A stretch of DNA of 64,000 nt from Mesobacillus jeotgali (lineage in GTDB: Bacteria > Bacillota > Bacilli > Bacillales > Cytobacillaceae), in contig NZ_FVZC01000009.1 in NCBI RefSeq assembly GCF_900166585.1, forward strand, positions 1,375,444-1,439,443. Direction: 5' to 3'. A model generated the notes under the pieces. The model was not told the DNA's origin. It saw only the letters and a list, made by a program, of their open reading frames with translations, and did no database searches. This document shows positions 9,200 through 17,934 of the stretch, piece after piece. A program made the translations under genes and the position numbers. The stretch's first letter is position 1, and each line of letters starts with the position of its first letter.

Positions 9200-9827
9200 A
9201 CTCTTGACTATTCTGTTGTTCCATAAGTTCAAGGAAATGAGTCAGCACCCGTGCGGTAAGACCCCAGATCACCTTTCCGTTCTCCCGATAAAAGTATTCA
9301 TCCATTGACCTCGTCTGCCAGTTATAATTTTCACCGCCTATAATCAGATCGAAAGGAAAGCCATCTTCAGGCTCAACCTGGAAATTAATCTTATACGTAT
9401 CCGGCTGATTTTTATTAAAGAAGGATAATGGAACAGTGAATACCTCCCCTACTTCGGCTTCATTGGGTTTAATGAGACCAGGGTTTGTGATGGTTCCAAC
9501 AAATGGGTATATAATTGTCCCAAAGGCAGAAACCATAAAATCCAATGGAATCACATTTACAATATCGCTTTCCTTAATACCAAGCTCCTCGGAAGTTTCC
9601 CTTACAGCAGCTTTTCTCGGCTCCTCTCCCTTTTCAATTTTCCCGCCAGGAAAGCAAATCTCACCTGGCTGCCTCCTAAGTGTGAGCGCCCGTACTTCAA
9701 ACAGAATATGAACCTCATTGTCAACCTCCACAAGAGGCAGCAAGACGGCGAATTTGATTAATTGCTTATGCCCCATAATTGAGGGTGTACGCCCCAATAA
9801 AGCTTTTGATATATCATTTATTTTCAT
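9198..9827 (-). CDS. Nudix hydrolase, CoA pyrophosphatase (NudL-like)
   Basis: 209 aa. The UPF0035 hallmark RRQPGEICFPGGK precedes an intact Nudix box (GKIEKGE then RETSEELGI), giving all the metal-binding glutamates. This motif pair marks the subfamily that splits coenzyme A to 3',5'-ADP and 4'-phosphopantetheine. A monocistronic gene, with its own terminator and opposite the HAD gene. The ribosome binding site is poor; ATG at 9827 is the first in-frame ATG. Substrate assignment is by family and not certain. Confidence 0.85.
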   Translation of the reverse strand: MKINDISKALLGRTPSIMGHKQLIKFAVLLPLVEVDNEVHILFEVRALTLRRQPGEICFPGGKIEKGEEPRKAAVRETSEELGIKESDIVNVIPLDFMVSAFGTIIYPFVGTITNPGLIKPNEAEVGEVFTVPLSFFNKNQPDTYKINFQVEPEDGFPFDLIIGGENYNWQTRSMDEYFYRENGKVIWGLTARVLTHFLELMEQQNSQE

Positions 9828-10029
9828 TATTGGACATCCACTCTCCCCAAAAAAGTATGTATATTCATTGTATTATGAAAAACAGCTGAAAATAAAGAAA
9901 ACGGCTCTAAATAATAAAATTTGCCTTTTTAAGTAGCTGCTTCTCTTCTCTGTACTGGTTAAACTGTTTTACAGCACGAAAAGCAGTTTTAAGTGACTTT
10001 AACGAAACAATCCGGACATCCCTTCATGC

Positions 10030-10058
10030 AAAAATAAAGACACCGGCGATTAGCGCCG
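10030..10058 (-). terminator. Probable terminator of the small membrane protein gene
   Basis: CGGCG/CGCCG stem with a 5-base loop, 17 bases after the stop on the minus strand, followed by a T-rich tail interrupted by GTGTC. Short stem, so moderate confidence. Confidence 0.5.
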
Positions 10059-10074
10059 CTGCCTTAAAATTTTA

Positions 10075-10221
10075 TCAGCCTGTAGCCCGTCCCTTAATTG
10101 CCTTGTATGCAATCAAGATAATGCCGATTACGAGGAGGATGTGGATGAGTCCGCCGGCTACCTCGAAAACCATTCCTAAGATCCATAGCACCAGCAATAT
10201 TCCTGCTATTGTCCATAACAT
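10075..10221 (-). CDS. Small lmo0937-family membrane protein (48 aa)
   Basis: A 48-codon gene beginning MLWTIAGILLVLWILG, with AAAGGAGA 8 bases before the ATG. Two hydrophobic stretches (residues 2-18 and 25-40) around EVAGGLIH make a small two-pass protein, ending in a basic tail. The pattern matches the lmo0937 family of small Firmicutes membrane proteins, whose function is unknown. It is easily missed because longer shadow frames overlap it on both strands. Confidence 0.82.
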   Translation of the reverse strand: MLWTIAGILLVLWILGMVFEVAGGLIHILLVIGIILIAYKAIKGRATG

Positions 10222-10379
10222 TAGCAACATCTCCTTTTCTTCTGCTTTCTTGGTTAAAGTTTACCCAAATGGTATTTTTGTTAAACAAGCTTATCCAACA
10301 GATCCCTTTATAAATATTTGATAACTGTGCTGCAGTTGTGTAACACTTAAAATATCCAATTAAGACAGGAGAAATTCAC

Positions 10380-11165
10380 ATGGGCAACTACAGGATTTTA
10401 TTTCTCGATATTGACGGAACCATTCTTAGACCAGATGATTCAATAGAAGATTCTACAAGGACTGCCATCAATGAAATGAAGAAACAACATATTGAAGTTG
10501 TGTTGGCTACAGGACGTCCGCTACATGAGATATCGGATCTTGCGGAAGAGCTAAAAATTTCTTCTTTTATCGGTTATAACGGTGCGCTGGGAATATATGA
10601 AAAGGAAACTATTTTTGCAGAACCAATGAAGCCAGAGGATGTAAGCTATATACTGAACGTTGCCAGTGCAAATGGACATGAAGTTGTGTGTTATACGAAT
10701 TCAAAAAATTACTTAACCAACCTTGAATCTCAATCGGTGAAAACATTTCTTAAACAATTCCATTTACGACAGAATGCTTTATTTACCGAGGATGTGATTG
10801 GAAACATTCTAGGCATGACAATCATTACTTCAGGGAATAAAGGTGATTTACTCTATCAGTTCAAAAACGGAATTCACCTGTCACAAGTAAATATTGAAGG
10901 AATGCGGCATTGTTTTGATGTGATTCGTAACCATGTAAACAAAGGTATCGGTGTCGAATTTCTTTTGAAGAAACTTGGTATTGCTCGTGAAGAATCAATA
11001 GCCTTTGGAGACGGAATGAATGATAAAGAAATGCTGGCCTTTGCTGGTGAAGGTTTTGCAATGGGAAATGCCCATCCTGACCTTTTCCAACATGCAAAGC
11101 ATAAGACAACAACAGTTACAAATTCAGGAATTTACAATGGGTTAAAGTCTCTTGGATTAATATAA
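10380..11165 (+). CDS. HAD-superfamily Cof-type phosphatase
   Basis: 261 aa. Motif I is FLDIDGTIL with Asp10 as nucleophile and Asp12 as general acid; motif II ATGR follows near residue 42, and motif IV is FGDGMNDKEML. The C2-type cap between them makes it a Cof/HAD-IIB enzyme, similar to B. subtilis YkrA. Such enzymes dephosphorylate sugar phosphates, FMN or pyridoxal phosphate; the substrate cannot be predicted. ACAGGAGA lies 7 bases before the ATG. It converges on the formate/nitrite transporter gene across a shared terminator. Confidence 0.88.
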   Translation: MGNYRILFLDIDGTILRPDDSIEDSTRTAINEMKKQHIEVVLATGRPLHEISDLAEELKISSFIGYNGALGIYEKETIFAEPMKPEDVSYILNVASANGHEVVCYTNSKNYLTNLESQSVKTFLKQFHLRQNALFTEDVIGNILGMTIITSGNKGDLLYQFKNGIHLSQVNIEGMRHCFDVIRNHVNKGIGVEFLLKKLGIAREESIAFGDGMNDKEMLAFAGEGFAMGNAHPDLFQHAKHKTTTVTNSGIYNGLKSLGLI

Positions 11166-11180
11166 GTATACTTAGAAACA

Positions 11181-11212
11181 AAAGTGGAACCTCAGACATG
11201 AGGTTCCACTTT
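11181..11212. terminator. Bidirectional terminator
   Basis: A perfect 14-bp stem (AAAGTGGAACCTCA) with a 4-base loop, with T runs usable on both strands; it ends the HAD phosphatase gene and the converging FNT transporter gene. Confidence 0.9.
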
Positions 11213-11215
11213 TAT

Positions 11216-12052
11216 TTACCTTACAGCCCGTTTTTTCGCGTTTGCCTTTGAAACCTGATTCTCTGATAGAGCTGCTTGCTTTTTGAGGCTATCCTTATAG
11301 CTCATCCAATAAATCAAAGCAACAAACACGCCTCCGCCTACTGCATTCCCTAAATATACCGGAACAAAGTTGGCGAAGTACTCACCCCAACTATAATACC
11401 CTGCAAAAATTGCTGCTGGGATAACGAACATATTGGCGACGACGTGCTGAAATCCTATAGCGACGAAACCCATGATTGGGAACCAAATTCCTATAACCTT
11501 TCCCGTCATGTCGGAAGCTCCATATGACAGCCATACTGCTAAACCAACGAGCCAGTTACAGCCGATCCCCGAAAAAAAAGCTGCCCAGAAGCCGGCGTCC
11601 AGTTTTGCCCCTGCAACCGCCACTGTTTTGTCAAGATAAGGACCAGTTTCGGTTAAGCCGACAATATGTCCAAAAAAATAGGCTACGAACAATGCACCTA
11701 CAAAATTGCTTAAAGTAATCCAAAACCAATTTTTCAATAGATTCTTTACTGTTACTTTCTTAGCTAGACTTGCCATTGAGATCGCTGTCATATTTCCTGT
11801 CAGCAGTTCTCCTCCGGCAAGAAGAATCAAGATCAGGCCAAGCGGAAAAACCGAGGCGCCGAGAAATGTTCCAAAGGTCCCCCATTCGTGTGGCAGATTT
11901 GCGATAACCCTTATATCCAAAAGATATCCGATTGCGATAAAAGCTCCACCCAGAAACCCTAGTGCCAGCATGTTTTTAATAGGCATTGCTGCCTTGTATG
12001 TGCCAGAATCAATGGTCACTTGTGCGATTTCCAAGGGTTTGCGAAATGCCAA
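11216..12052 (-). CDS. Formate/nitrite transporter (FNT) family channel
   Basis: 278 aa with six membrane helices and a short N-terminal helix, the FNT fold. Helix 2b and surrounding residues show the family signatures LLAGGELLTGNM and VANMFVIPAAIF; the conserved N-x-V-G-A pattern is SNFVGALFVAYFFG. FNT pentamers pass formate, nitrite or hydrosulfide; substrate cannot be told from sequence alone. ATAGGAGG precedes the ATG. Related B. subtilis genes are yrhG and ywcJ. It stands alone, divergent from padR. Confidence 0.9.
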   Translation of the reverse strand: MAFRKPLEIAQVTIDSGTYKAAMPIKNMLALGFLGGAFIAIGYLLDIRVIANLPHEWGTFGTFLGASVFPLGLILILLAGGELLTGNMTAISMASLAKKVTVKNLLKNWFWITLSNFVGALFVAYFFGHIVGLTETGPYLDKTVAVAGAKLDAGFWAAFFSGIGCNWLVGLAVWLSYGASDMTGKVIGIWFPIMGFVAIGFQHVVANMFVIPAAIFAGYYSWGEYFANFVPVYLGNAVGGGVFVALIYWMSYKDSLKKQAALSENQVSKANAKKRAVR

Positions 12053-12159
12053 TTTTATTCCTCCTATTCTTTAGGTGCGTCATATCATATGGCAACTGAA
12101 CATTTCTTTATTGGCTTATTTCCCCTTTGGCCAGCAAAAAAACAGAGTTTTATTCATTT

Positions 12160-12210
12160 TTGACATTTTTTTTAAATATATATATCATATTGATATATCA
12201 TAATGATATA
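12160..12210 (+). promoter_or_regulatory. padR promoter embedded in overlapping palindromic operators
   Basis: TTGACA (12160-12165) and TATCAT (12183-12188) are 17 bases apart. The 30 bases at 12181-12210 are two overlapping 17-base palindromes, TATATCA-N3-TGATATA, that share the central palindrome TGATATATCA. The -10 box lies inside the left palindrome, so a bound repressor would block RNA polymerase. The likely ligand is the PadR protein encoded 29 bases downstream. Confidence 0.75.
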
Positions 12211-12238
12211 TACTTAATATAGATAAGGAGAATGGCAG

Positions 12239-12850
12239 ATGTCAATCGAGCATTCCATACTTGCAGTGATTAGTTTCAGGCCCAGTACCGGCTATGATAT
12301 CAAAGCGGAATTCGAGCATAAAGCAGCAGGCTTATTTTGGGGCATGAGTTACGGCAGTCTTTATCCCAAACTTAAGAAGCTAGAAGAACAAGGTTTTATA
12401 ATAACGGTTGAATCCGAAGCGGATGGTCGGAGGAAAAAGCTTTATGAACTGACCGGCAAAGGCTGGACTGAATTAGAAAGCTGGCTTGCCATCAAGCCTG
12501 AACCTCCTTCCATAAAGGATGAGTTATTCATTAAAATGGCCGCCTGGCATAAGGAGATGGATTTGACAATCTTAGCCGGCCATTTAAAGGCAAGAGCCAT
12601 TGAGTCACAGGAAGTTCTAAACTTCATCATAAAATGGAAGCAAAATAATACATCTTATATAAACAGTGTTGGAATGCTCGCGATGAGATACGCAGAGTTG
12701 AAACTCGAGGCTGAGCTTCAATGGATAAAGGAGGCACTTACATCCATTGAGAATGACGGCCTTCCTAAGGGGCAAGATCCGAAAAAGCTTGGAGAGCAAC
12801 AAATGAAAAGAAGAAAGACAGCACTGGAATCGGATATTTGGGGGCTGTAA
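12239..12850 (+). CDS. PadR-family transcriptional repressor
   Basis: 203 aa. The N-terminal winged helix (about residues 5-80) has the PadR pattern HSILAVISFRPSTGYDIKAE, then GSLYPKLKKLEEQGFI, and the wing DGRRKKLYELTGKGW. The C-terminal half is the Vir/coiled-coil dimerisation domain (subfamily S1 length). AAGGAG is 5 bases from the ATG. It is separated from the MFS transporter by a single base, so it very likely controls that exporter and itself through the palindromes upstream. The inducer is unknown. Confidence 0.9.
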   Translation: MSIEHSILAVISFRPSTGYDIKAEFEHKAAGLFWGMSYGSLYPKLKKLEEQGFIITVESEADGRRKKLYELTGKGWTELESWLAIKPEPPSIKDELFIKMAAWHKEMDLTILAGHLKARAIESQEVLNFIIKWKQNNTSYINSVGMLAMRYAELKLEAELQWIKEALTSIENDGLPKGQDPKKLGEQQMKRRKTALESDIWGL

Positions 12851-12851
12851 A

Positions 12852-14093
12852 ATGAAAGCAGGTATTTTTAAACCGTTAAAGAACAAGGCTTATCGTTCTC
12901 TATTTGGTGCACAAGTGTTTTCCGATCTGGGAAATTGGCTGGACTTTTTAGCTATACAGGTGATTGTCGCCTACCATTGGGGGCTTGGCGAAGGAGCGAT
13001 CGCTTCAGTCATCATCGTCATGGGATTACCCTGGGTGATCATTGGTCCGTTTGCCAGTGTGTATGTTGACAGACTGCCGCAAAAAATGATGATGATATCA
13101 TGTCTATGGTTAAGAATCTTATTTGTAGCTGGCTTGTTTTTTGCGCCAAATCTTTATGTCCTGCTGCTATTTGTTTTTCTTAAAGCTACTGTGGCCGCAT
13201 TATACGACCCAGCCAGGCAAAGCGCCATCAGGCATATCGTTGATGAGGAGGAACTTCCAGAAGCTGTCACCTTAAGCCAATTGTCCGTCAACACAATGAA
13301 AATTATCGGCCCGGCTCTAGGTGGTGGATTCATTGCCATTTACGGAGTAAAGAGCCCTTTTATATTTGAGGGTGTGGGATTCTTAATCGCGATTGCGTTT
13401 TTGCTGACATTGCCAAAAATCAAAAATGAAGAGATTGAACAAAAACAACAAAAGAATTCATATTTGGAAGATCTTACAGAAGGAATCCGGCATATTCTCT
13501 CAGCCAGGATTTTAAAAGCTGCGATCCTTCTCTCATCCATTGCCTTTTTTATTATCTTTCTATATGATGGCTTGTTTGTCTTTGTTGCGCAACTTCTCGG
13601 ATTTGCCAGTGAAGAATTCGGTTTACTGGTCAGTTCTGTCGGATTTGGCAGCGTCATCGGCGCCATTATCCTCGGCAAATTTACAGGCTGGAAAAATAAG
13701 CCGATTCATCTTATGGCCACTGCTTCTGTCATGAGCGGTATGCTGATCCTAACTATAGGAATAGGTGTCATGGGTATATTTGAACTCCCTAAAACTTTAT
13801 GGATGGCCGCTGCCTTCCTGCTTGGGATTCTTGCTTCTGCTGAAGGAGTTCCATACGGGTATGTCCTCCAATCAGAAACGCCTAAGAACATAATGGGCAG
13901 GGTTTCTTCGACCGCCGCCTCACTGCAGACATTTTCGATGCTTGCAGCCCCGGCTGCAGGCGCATTGCTGGCAAAGTGGATCGGTGTACCTGGTGTCCTG
14001 GCAAGTGCAGGGATTGCTACCTTTTTACTCGGAACCTTAACCCTAACTCTCCATTTAAGAAAAAACATAGAGGTAAGAAGCTTTGAGGCATAA
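12852..14093 (+). CDS. MFS efflux-type transporter
   Basis: 413 aa, about 12 hydrophobic helices, with a middle cytoplasmic loop (KIKNEEIEQKQQKN) and the MFS motif-A-like segment VYVDRLPQKMMMISCLW after helix 2. It belongs to the MFS_3/enterobactin-exporter-like group that includes many Bacillus drug pumps. It starts one base after padR, so the two are cotranscribed and likely form a drug- or metabolite-induced efflux unit. The substrate cannot be named. Confidence 0.88.
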   Translation: MKAGIFKPLKNKAYRSLFGAQVFSDLGNWLDFLAIQVIVAYHWGLGEGAIASVIIVMGLPWVIIGPFASVYVDRLPQKMMMISCLWLRILFVAGLFFAPNLYVLLLFVFLKATVAALYDPARQSAIRHIVDEEELPEAVTLSQLSVNTMKIIGPALGGGFIAIYGVKSPFIFEGVGFLIAIAFLLTLPKIKNEEIEQKQQKNSYLEDLTEGIRHILSARILKAAILLSSIAFFIIFLYDGLFVFVAQLLGFASEEFGLLVSSVGFGSVIGAIILGKFTGWKNKPIHLMATASVMSGMLILTIGIGVMGIFELPKTLWMAAAFLLGILASAEGVPYGYVLQSETPKNIMGRVSSTAASLQTFSMLAAPAAGALLAKWIGVPGVLASAGIATFLLGTLTLTLHLRKNIEVRSFEA

Positions 14094-14350
14094 TAATAAA
14101 AAGCCGTTGTCTTGACCGTAAACCGTTCCGTTTTGAGGTGTTTTTTTTAAAATATATGCCGAAATGACAGTTGTATTGGCATCATTATTGGTAAATAAAA
14201 AAGTAAAACTCGCGGTAGTAAAATTGGCGAGTACCTTTATTAGGCATACCAAAACCTTATTTAAGTAAAACCTCATTAGTTGTGATACGGTTCATCGTAA
14301 CCTTTTAAATAAGATGACTTGTCCTTTATCGAAAAACCAGCAAAAGTAAA

Positions 14351-14538
14351 ATAAGCGGAGATTTTCCGGTTAAATTCAGAATGGAGCATGTTTCGGGGTA
14401 AATAAGGGAAGGTTTTCCGCTTATGCACAGCAAAATCACCCATATTCGAATTTTTCGAGTCAATAGGCGGAATCTCTCCGTCTATTTCAGCCTTTTTTAA
14501 TATTAATTACTAATTAAGCGGAATTATTCCGTCTATTT
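14351..14538. repeat. Cluster of GCGGA...TCCGC palindromes
   Basis: Four related imperfect palindromes: TAAGCGGAGATTTTCCGGTTA at about 14352, GTTTTCCGCTTA at about 14412, TAGGCGGAATCTCTCCGTCTA at about 14465, TTAAGCGGAATTATTCCGTC at about 14514. They resemble short intergenic palindromes dispersed in Bacillaceae genomes. No coding potential is seen. Confidence 0.6.
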
Positions 14539-14680
14539 TCCAGCTCTGGCCTTAACCTGATCTCCCACCCGATAAGTGCGGACCCTCTTAATCCTAGATG
14601 CGGATCCTTATTGTCCATCATAATAATGATGTCAATTGACATGTCAAAGTTAATGGAATTTCGTAGAAACCTTGATAAAT

Positions 14681-14711
14681 AAAGAAAAAGACGTATGCCA
14701 ATTCATACGTC
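14681..14711 (-). terminator. Probable terminator for aspartase gene
   Basis: GACGTATG/CATACGTC stem with a 6-base loop, followed by CTTTTTCTTT on the minus strand, 75 bases after the aspA stop. Confidence 0.65.
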
Positions 14712-14785
14712 AATTCCTGTGTCTATTAATAATAAAGCACCCGAAAACGGAACCCTTTATCCTTAACGACAACGGCTTTTTGTAA

Positions 14786-16210
14786 TCAATCTTTATTCAG
14801 CAACTCTTCTCCTGCTATTCCAGGGTTGGTCATTTCATAAGGATTTAGGATTAAGTCAAGCTCTTCCTCGGTTAATACATCATAAGCCAGGCATAGTTCC
14901 CTTACAGATTTCCCAGTAAGGATCGCTTCCCTGGCAATTCTCGATACAGCTTCGTACCCTAAATGGGGATTGACTGCGGTGATGATACCGACACTTCGTT
15001 CAACATCTTTTTCAAGCTTCTCTTTATTTGCTTCAATGCCAACAAGACAATGATCAGTAAACACCTTGAAACCGTTGTTCATGATACTAATTGATTGGAT
15101 TAGATTGAAAACAAGAACCGGCTCCATTACGTTCAGCTCAAGCTGACCTGCTTCAGAAGCAAGGCAGATCGTATGGTCATTCCCTATGACCTGGAAAGCG
15201 ACCTGGTTAATGACCTCAGGCATGACAGGGTTTACCTTCCCTGGCATGATCGACGAACCAGGCTGCCTTGATGGCAAGAAAATCTCATTGAAGCCCACCC
15301 TTGGCCCTGATGCCATCAATCTTAGATCATTAGCGATTTTGGACATATTCATCATACAAACCTTCAGTGCAGCAGATACAGTTGTATAGGCATCGGTATT
15401 CTGTGTCGCATCAACTAAGTGATCAGCATTTTTCAAAGGATAACCGCTTATTTCAGAAAGATGGCGGACTACATTTTTAATATATTTAGGATTGGCATTA
15501 AGACCTGTCCCTACAGCTGTCGCCCCCATATTTACCTCAAAAAGGTGTCCTCGTGTATGCTTTATTCTTTCAATATCACGTTCGACCACTCGTGTGTATG
15601 CTTCGAATTCCTGGCCAAGCCGGATGGGCACAGCATCCTGGAGATGAGTTCTTCCCATTTTGATGATCGGATCAAATTCCCTTGCTTTCTGGGAAAAAAC
15701 ATCACGCATGATCTCCATAGTATCTAAAAGCTTGTCCAGCAGTGATAATACAGATAAGTGGATGGCAGTAGGAAAAGCATCATTTGTCGACTGTGCCATG
15801 TTTACATGGGAGTTAGGGCTAAGAGTAAAATAGTCACCCTTTTGCTCTCCCAGCAACTCCAGCGCACGATTCGCAATGACCTCATTAGTATTCATGTTGA
15901 TCGAGGTCCCTGCTCCTCCCTGGATCGGATCCACAATAAACTGGTCATGCCATTGCCCCTGGATGATTTCATCAGCAGCCTTTACAATCACTTCACCCAG
16001 TCCCCCGTATAGTCTGCCTGTTTCCATATTCGCTAGTGCAGCTGCTTTTTTAACCATGGCCATAGCCTTAATTAATTCACTATGTATTCTGTATCCGGTA
16101 ATCGGGAAATTTTCAACCGCCCTTAATGTCTGGATTCCGTAATACGCATCCGCCAGTACTTCCTTGGTACCCAGGAAATCCTTTTCTATCCGGACTTTTA
16201 CCTCAGTCAT
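14786..16210 (-). CDS. aspA: Aspartate ammonia-lyase (aspartase)
   Basis: 474 aa, one residue off the B. subtilis enzyme (AnsB). It converts L-aspartate to fumarate and ammonia. The fumarase/aspartase signature GSSIMPGKVNP with the catalytic serine is intact, as are the substrate loop SPNSHVNMAQSTND and GRTHLQDAVPIRLG. MTEVKVRIEKDFLG with TKEVLADAYYG is an aspartase-type start, distinguishing it from fumarase C. A GGAGGGG site lies 6 bases before the ATG. No asparaginase gene adjoins it, unlike the B. subtilis ansAB operon. Confidence 0.93.
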   Translation of the reverse strand: MTEVKVRIEKDFLGTKEVLADAYYGIQTLRAVENFPITGYRIHSELIKAMAMVKKAAALANMETGRLYGGLGEVIVKAADEIIQGQWHDQFIVDPIQGGAGTSINMNTNEVIANRALELLGEQKGDYFTLSPNSHVNMAQSTNDAFPTAIHLSVLSLLDKLLDTMEIMRDVFSQKAREFDPIIKMGRTHLQDAVPIRLGQEFEAYTRVVERDIERIKHTRGHLFEVNMGATAVGTGLNANPKYIKNVVRHLSEISGYPLKNADHLVDATQNTDAYTTVSAALKVCMMNMSKIANDLRLMASGPRVGFNEIFLPSRQPGSSIMPGKVNPVMPEVINQVAFQVIGNDHTICLASEAGQLELNVMEPVLVFNLIQSISIMNNGFKVFTDHCLVGIEANKEKLEKDVERSVGIITAVNPHLGYEAVSRIAREAILTGKSVRELCLAYDVLTEEELDLILNPYEMTNPGIAGEELLNKD

Positions 16211-16527
16211 TTCTTACCCCTCCAAAAAGCTTCAGATTTAGATATTATGTTGAGGGCAACCAACTTCCGACAATATTTTTATTGTTATATCCCTCTCAGC
16301 CTAATTATAGGCTTACATGACTATTGTAAATCAAATTTTTGATATCATCACGATAAAACAAACTTTTTCCTTGAAAATAAAATGCGAACTCTGTATCTTT
16401 TCAGGTTGTTATGCTGAAATCCCACTACTTTTGAGAGCTTTTGTCAACATGCAGGAAAACAGTAATGTTCTTGCTGAATTGTTATAGGACATCGTTTTCC
16501 ATAAACCAATTACAGAAAGGAATGTGC
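16211..16527. other. Divergent intergenic region, no gene seen
   Basis: Separates aspartase from the MerR-like gene. It holds an ACAATA/TATTGT mini-hairpin near 16280 but no convincing gene, riboswitch or strong promoter. Confidence 0.4.
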
Positions 16528-17832
16528 ATGATGACTGACACTCAATTCTTGAAGGCATATACAATTAAAGAGGTGTCCAAGAAAATTAATGTACCGTCTG
16601 GAACCATCAGACAATGGGAAAAAGATCTTGCCGGCTTATTGATTGTTCCCAGGACGAAACAGGGAGCCAGGTTTTACACGGATATGGAAATTGAACAATT
16701 GATGAAAATAAAACAAATGCGGGATAAGAATTTAAGTAAAGAAATGATCAGGGAGCTTTTACAGCGGCATGTTGACACAAACCAGGTTCCTGTACAGGAA
16801 TCACAGGATAATACCCTTGCTGTTAGTACGGCGATGCCTGCACTGTCCGAATCAAACAGTACCAGCGATTATGGTGCTTTCATGAAGGCAATGGAGCTAT
16901 ATAAGGATTCGCTGATTGAAGAAGTTAAGTCTGAAATCAGAAATGGCATTCGAAAAGAAGTGCTTGAAGAAGTAAAAAAAGAAATCTCTAAAGGAACTTT
17001 TACAACTGTTAAAACACTGTCTGATTCCATTTATAAAACAGGCCAACGAACCAACGAGCATATCATGGAATTATCAGAAACGGTGACAAAAAATTCGGAA
17101 GATAGTTCCGAACGGCTCGGAACGATTTCATCAGAGCTTACGAATGTTTCGAAAGGCACTTCCGAAATCCATGCGAATCTAGCGAAGGTTTCCAGGGGAA
17201 CAACCGAAATGTTCAGTAAGCTCTCTGATCGTGTGAGTATGGCTTCCCAGGGAACTTCTGAAAAAATAGCCCAGTTAACTGAGAGTATCCATAAGAGCTC
17301 AAAAGGAACAACTGATAAAATCACAAAGCTGACTGAAAGTGTTGCGAAGGTTTCGAAAGGTACTTCTGAAAAAATAAACTCCCTTTCAGGCAGTATCTCG
17401 AATGTTTCAAAAGGAACTTCTGAACGAATCGCAACCTTGACATCGAGTTTAACTAAGTCATCAAAAGGAACGACAGATAAAATAACCAAATTGGAAACTA
17501 CTGTGAATAAACTTTCTACTGGAACTTCAAAAGAATTATCACTCTTGGCCAAACGACTGAATGAGACGACTGAAACGGTATCAGAGGAATTCAAAATTCT
17601 TGCGGACTATGTTTCGGACAGCAGAGAGACAACAAACCAGGAATTAGCAAATCTCAATCAAGTGATAAGTCAAGAACGTGATTATTTCATCAAAACCCTG
17701 CAAAGTGAAAGGGATGAGTTAAGGCAGGAAATCAGGCAGAGGGATGAAATGTTCAAGGATATGGTCGACAATTTCAGGGAAACCGCAGCCTCCAAACAAT
17801 CCAAAAGAAATTGGTGGAAGGTCTGGCAGTAA
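16528..17832 (+). CDS. MerR-type HTH protein with long 18-residue-repeat helical domain
   Basis: Start set at MMTDTQFLKAY, 7 bases after AGAAAGG; the frame is open further upstream without a site. 434 aa. Residues 10-85 are a MerR-like winged helix (YTIKEVSKKINVPSGTIRQW and a wing with ARFYTDMEIEQLMKIKQ). After a linker comes a helical region from about residue 155 to 390 made of about 12 tandem 18-residue units of the form KGTSEKIxxLTxSIxKVS, with one 14-residue unit. A charged coiled coil and basic tail KQSKRNWWKVWQ end it. RacA-type chromosome anchors have the same HTH-plus-coil plan, but homology to RacA is not claimed. Function unknown. Confidence 0.8.
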   Translation: MMTDTQFLKAYTIKEVSKKINVPSGTIRQWEKDLAGLLIVPRTKQGARFYTDMEIEQLMKIKQMRDKNLSKEMIRELLQRHVDTNQVPVQESQDNTLAVSTAMPALSESNSTSDYGAFMKAMELYKDSLIEEVKSEIRNGIRKEVLEEVKKEISKGTFTTVKTLSDSIYKTGQRTNEHIMELSETVTKNSEDSSERLGTISSELTNVSKGTSEIHANLAKVSRGTTEMFSKLSDRVSMASQGTSEKIAQLTESIHKSSKGTTDKITKLTESVAKVSKGTSEKINSLSGSISNVSKGTSERIATLTSSLTKSSKGTTDKITKLETTVNKLSTGTSKELSLLAKRLNETTETVSEEFKILADYVSDSRETTNQELANLNQVISQERDYFIKTLQSERDELRQEIRQRDEMFKDMVDNFRETAASKQSKRNWWKVWQ

Positions 17833-17934
17833 TTTCAGCATATTCCCTTCACAGATGTAAATAATATTCACACAGGAACAGGCCTTCAAGCTAATGAAGT
17901 CCTTACAACCTATGTCAATTCTGGGGGGGAAACT

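Larger units (their letters stand above)
14098..14781. repeat. 684-bp non-coding segment bounded by inverted repeats (MITE-like or split terminator)
   Basis: The ends are a perfect 14-base inverted pair, AAAAAGCCGTTGTC at 14098-14111 and its complement at 14768-14781. Homology continues inward for about 50 bases (shared GTTCCGTTTT, then GGTG and T-rich tract). It lies between the convergent MFS and aspartase genes and holds no convincing reading frame. The interior has GCGGA/TCCGC palindromes, a TGTCAATTGACA palindrome and the hairpin at 14681-14711. A mobile non-autonomous element, or an insertion that split one bidirectional terminator, would both explain it. No clear target duplication was seen. 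Confidence 0.6.

Noticed and set aside
9907..10011. Minus-strand 34-residue frame (VSLKSLKTAFRAVKQFN) after GAAGGGA
   Set aside because: Its only well-placed start would be ATT; no ATG, GTG or TTG and no homolog recognised. Possibly a decayed small gene.
14055..14276. 73-aa minus-strand frame in the inverted-repeat segment
   Set aside because: Starts inside the end of the MFS gene and has no ribosome binding site or protein-like composition.
17031..17594. 187-aa minus-strand frame opposite the repeat protein
   Set aside because: A shadow of the 18-residue repeats; low complexity in V, S and F and no RBS.
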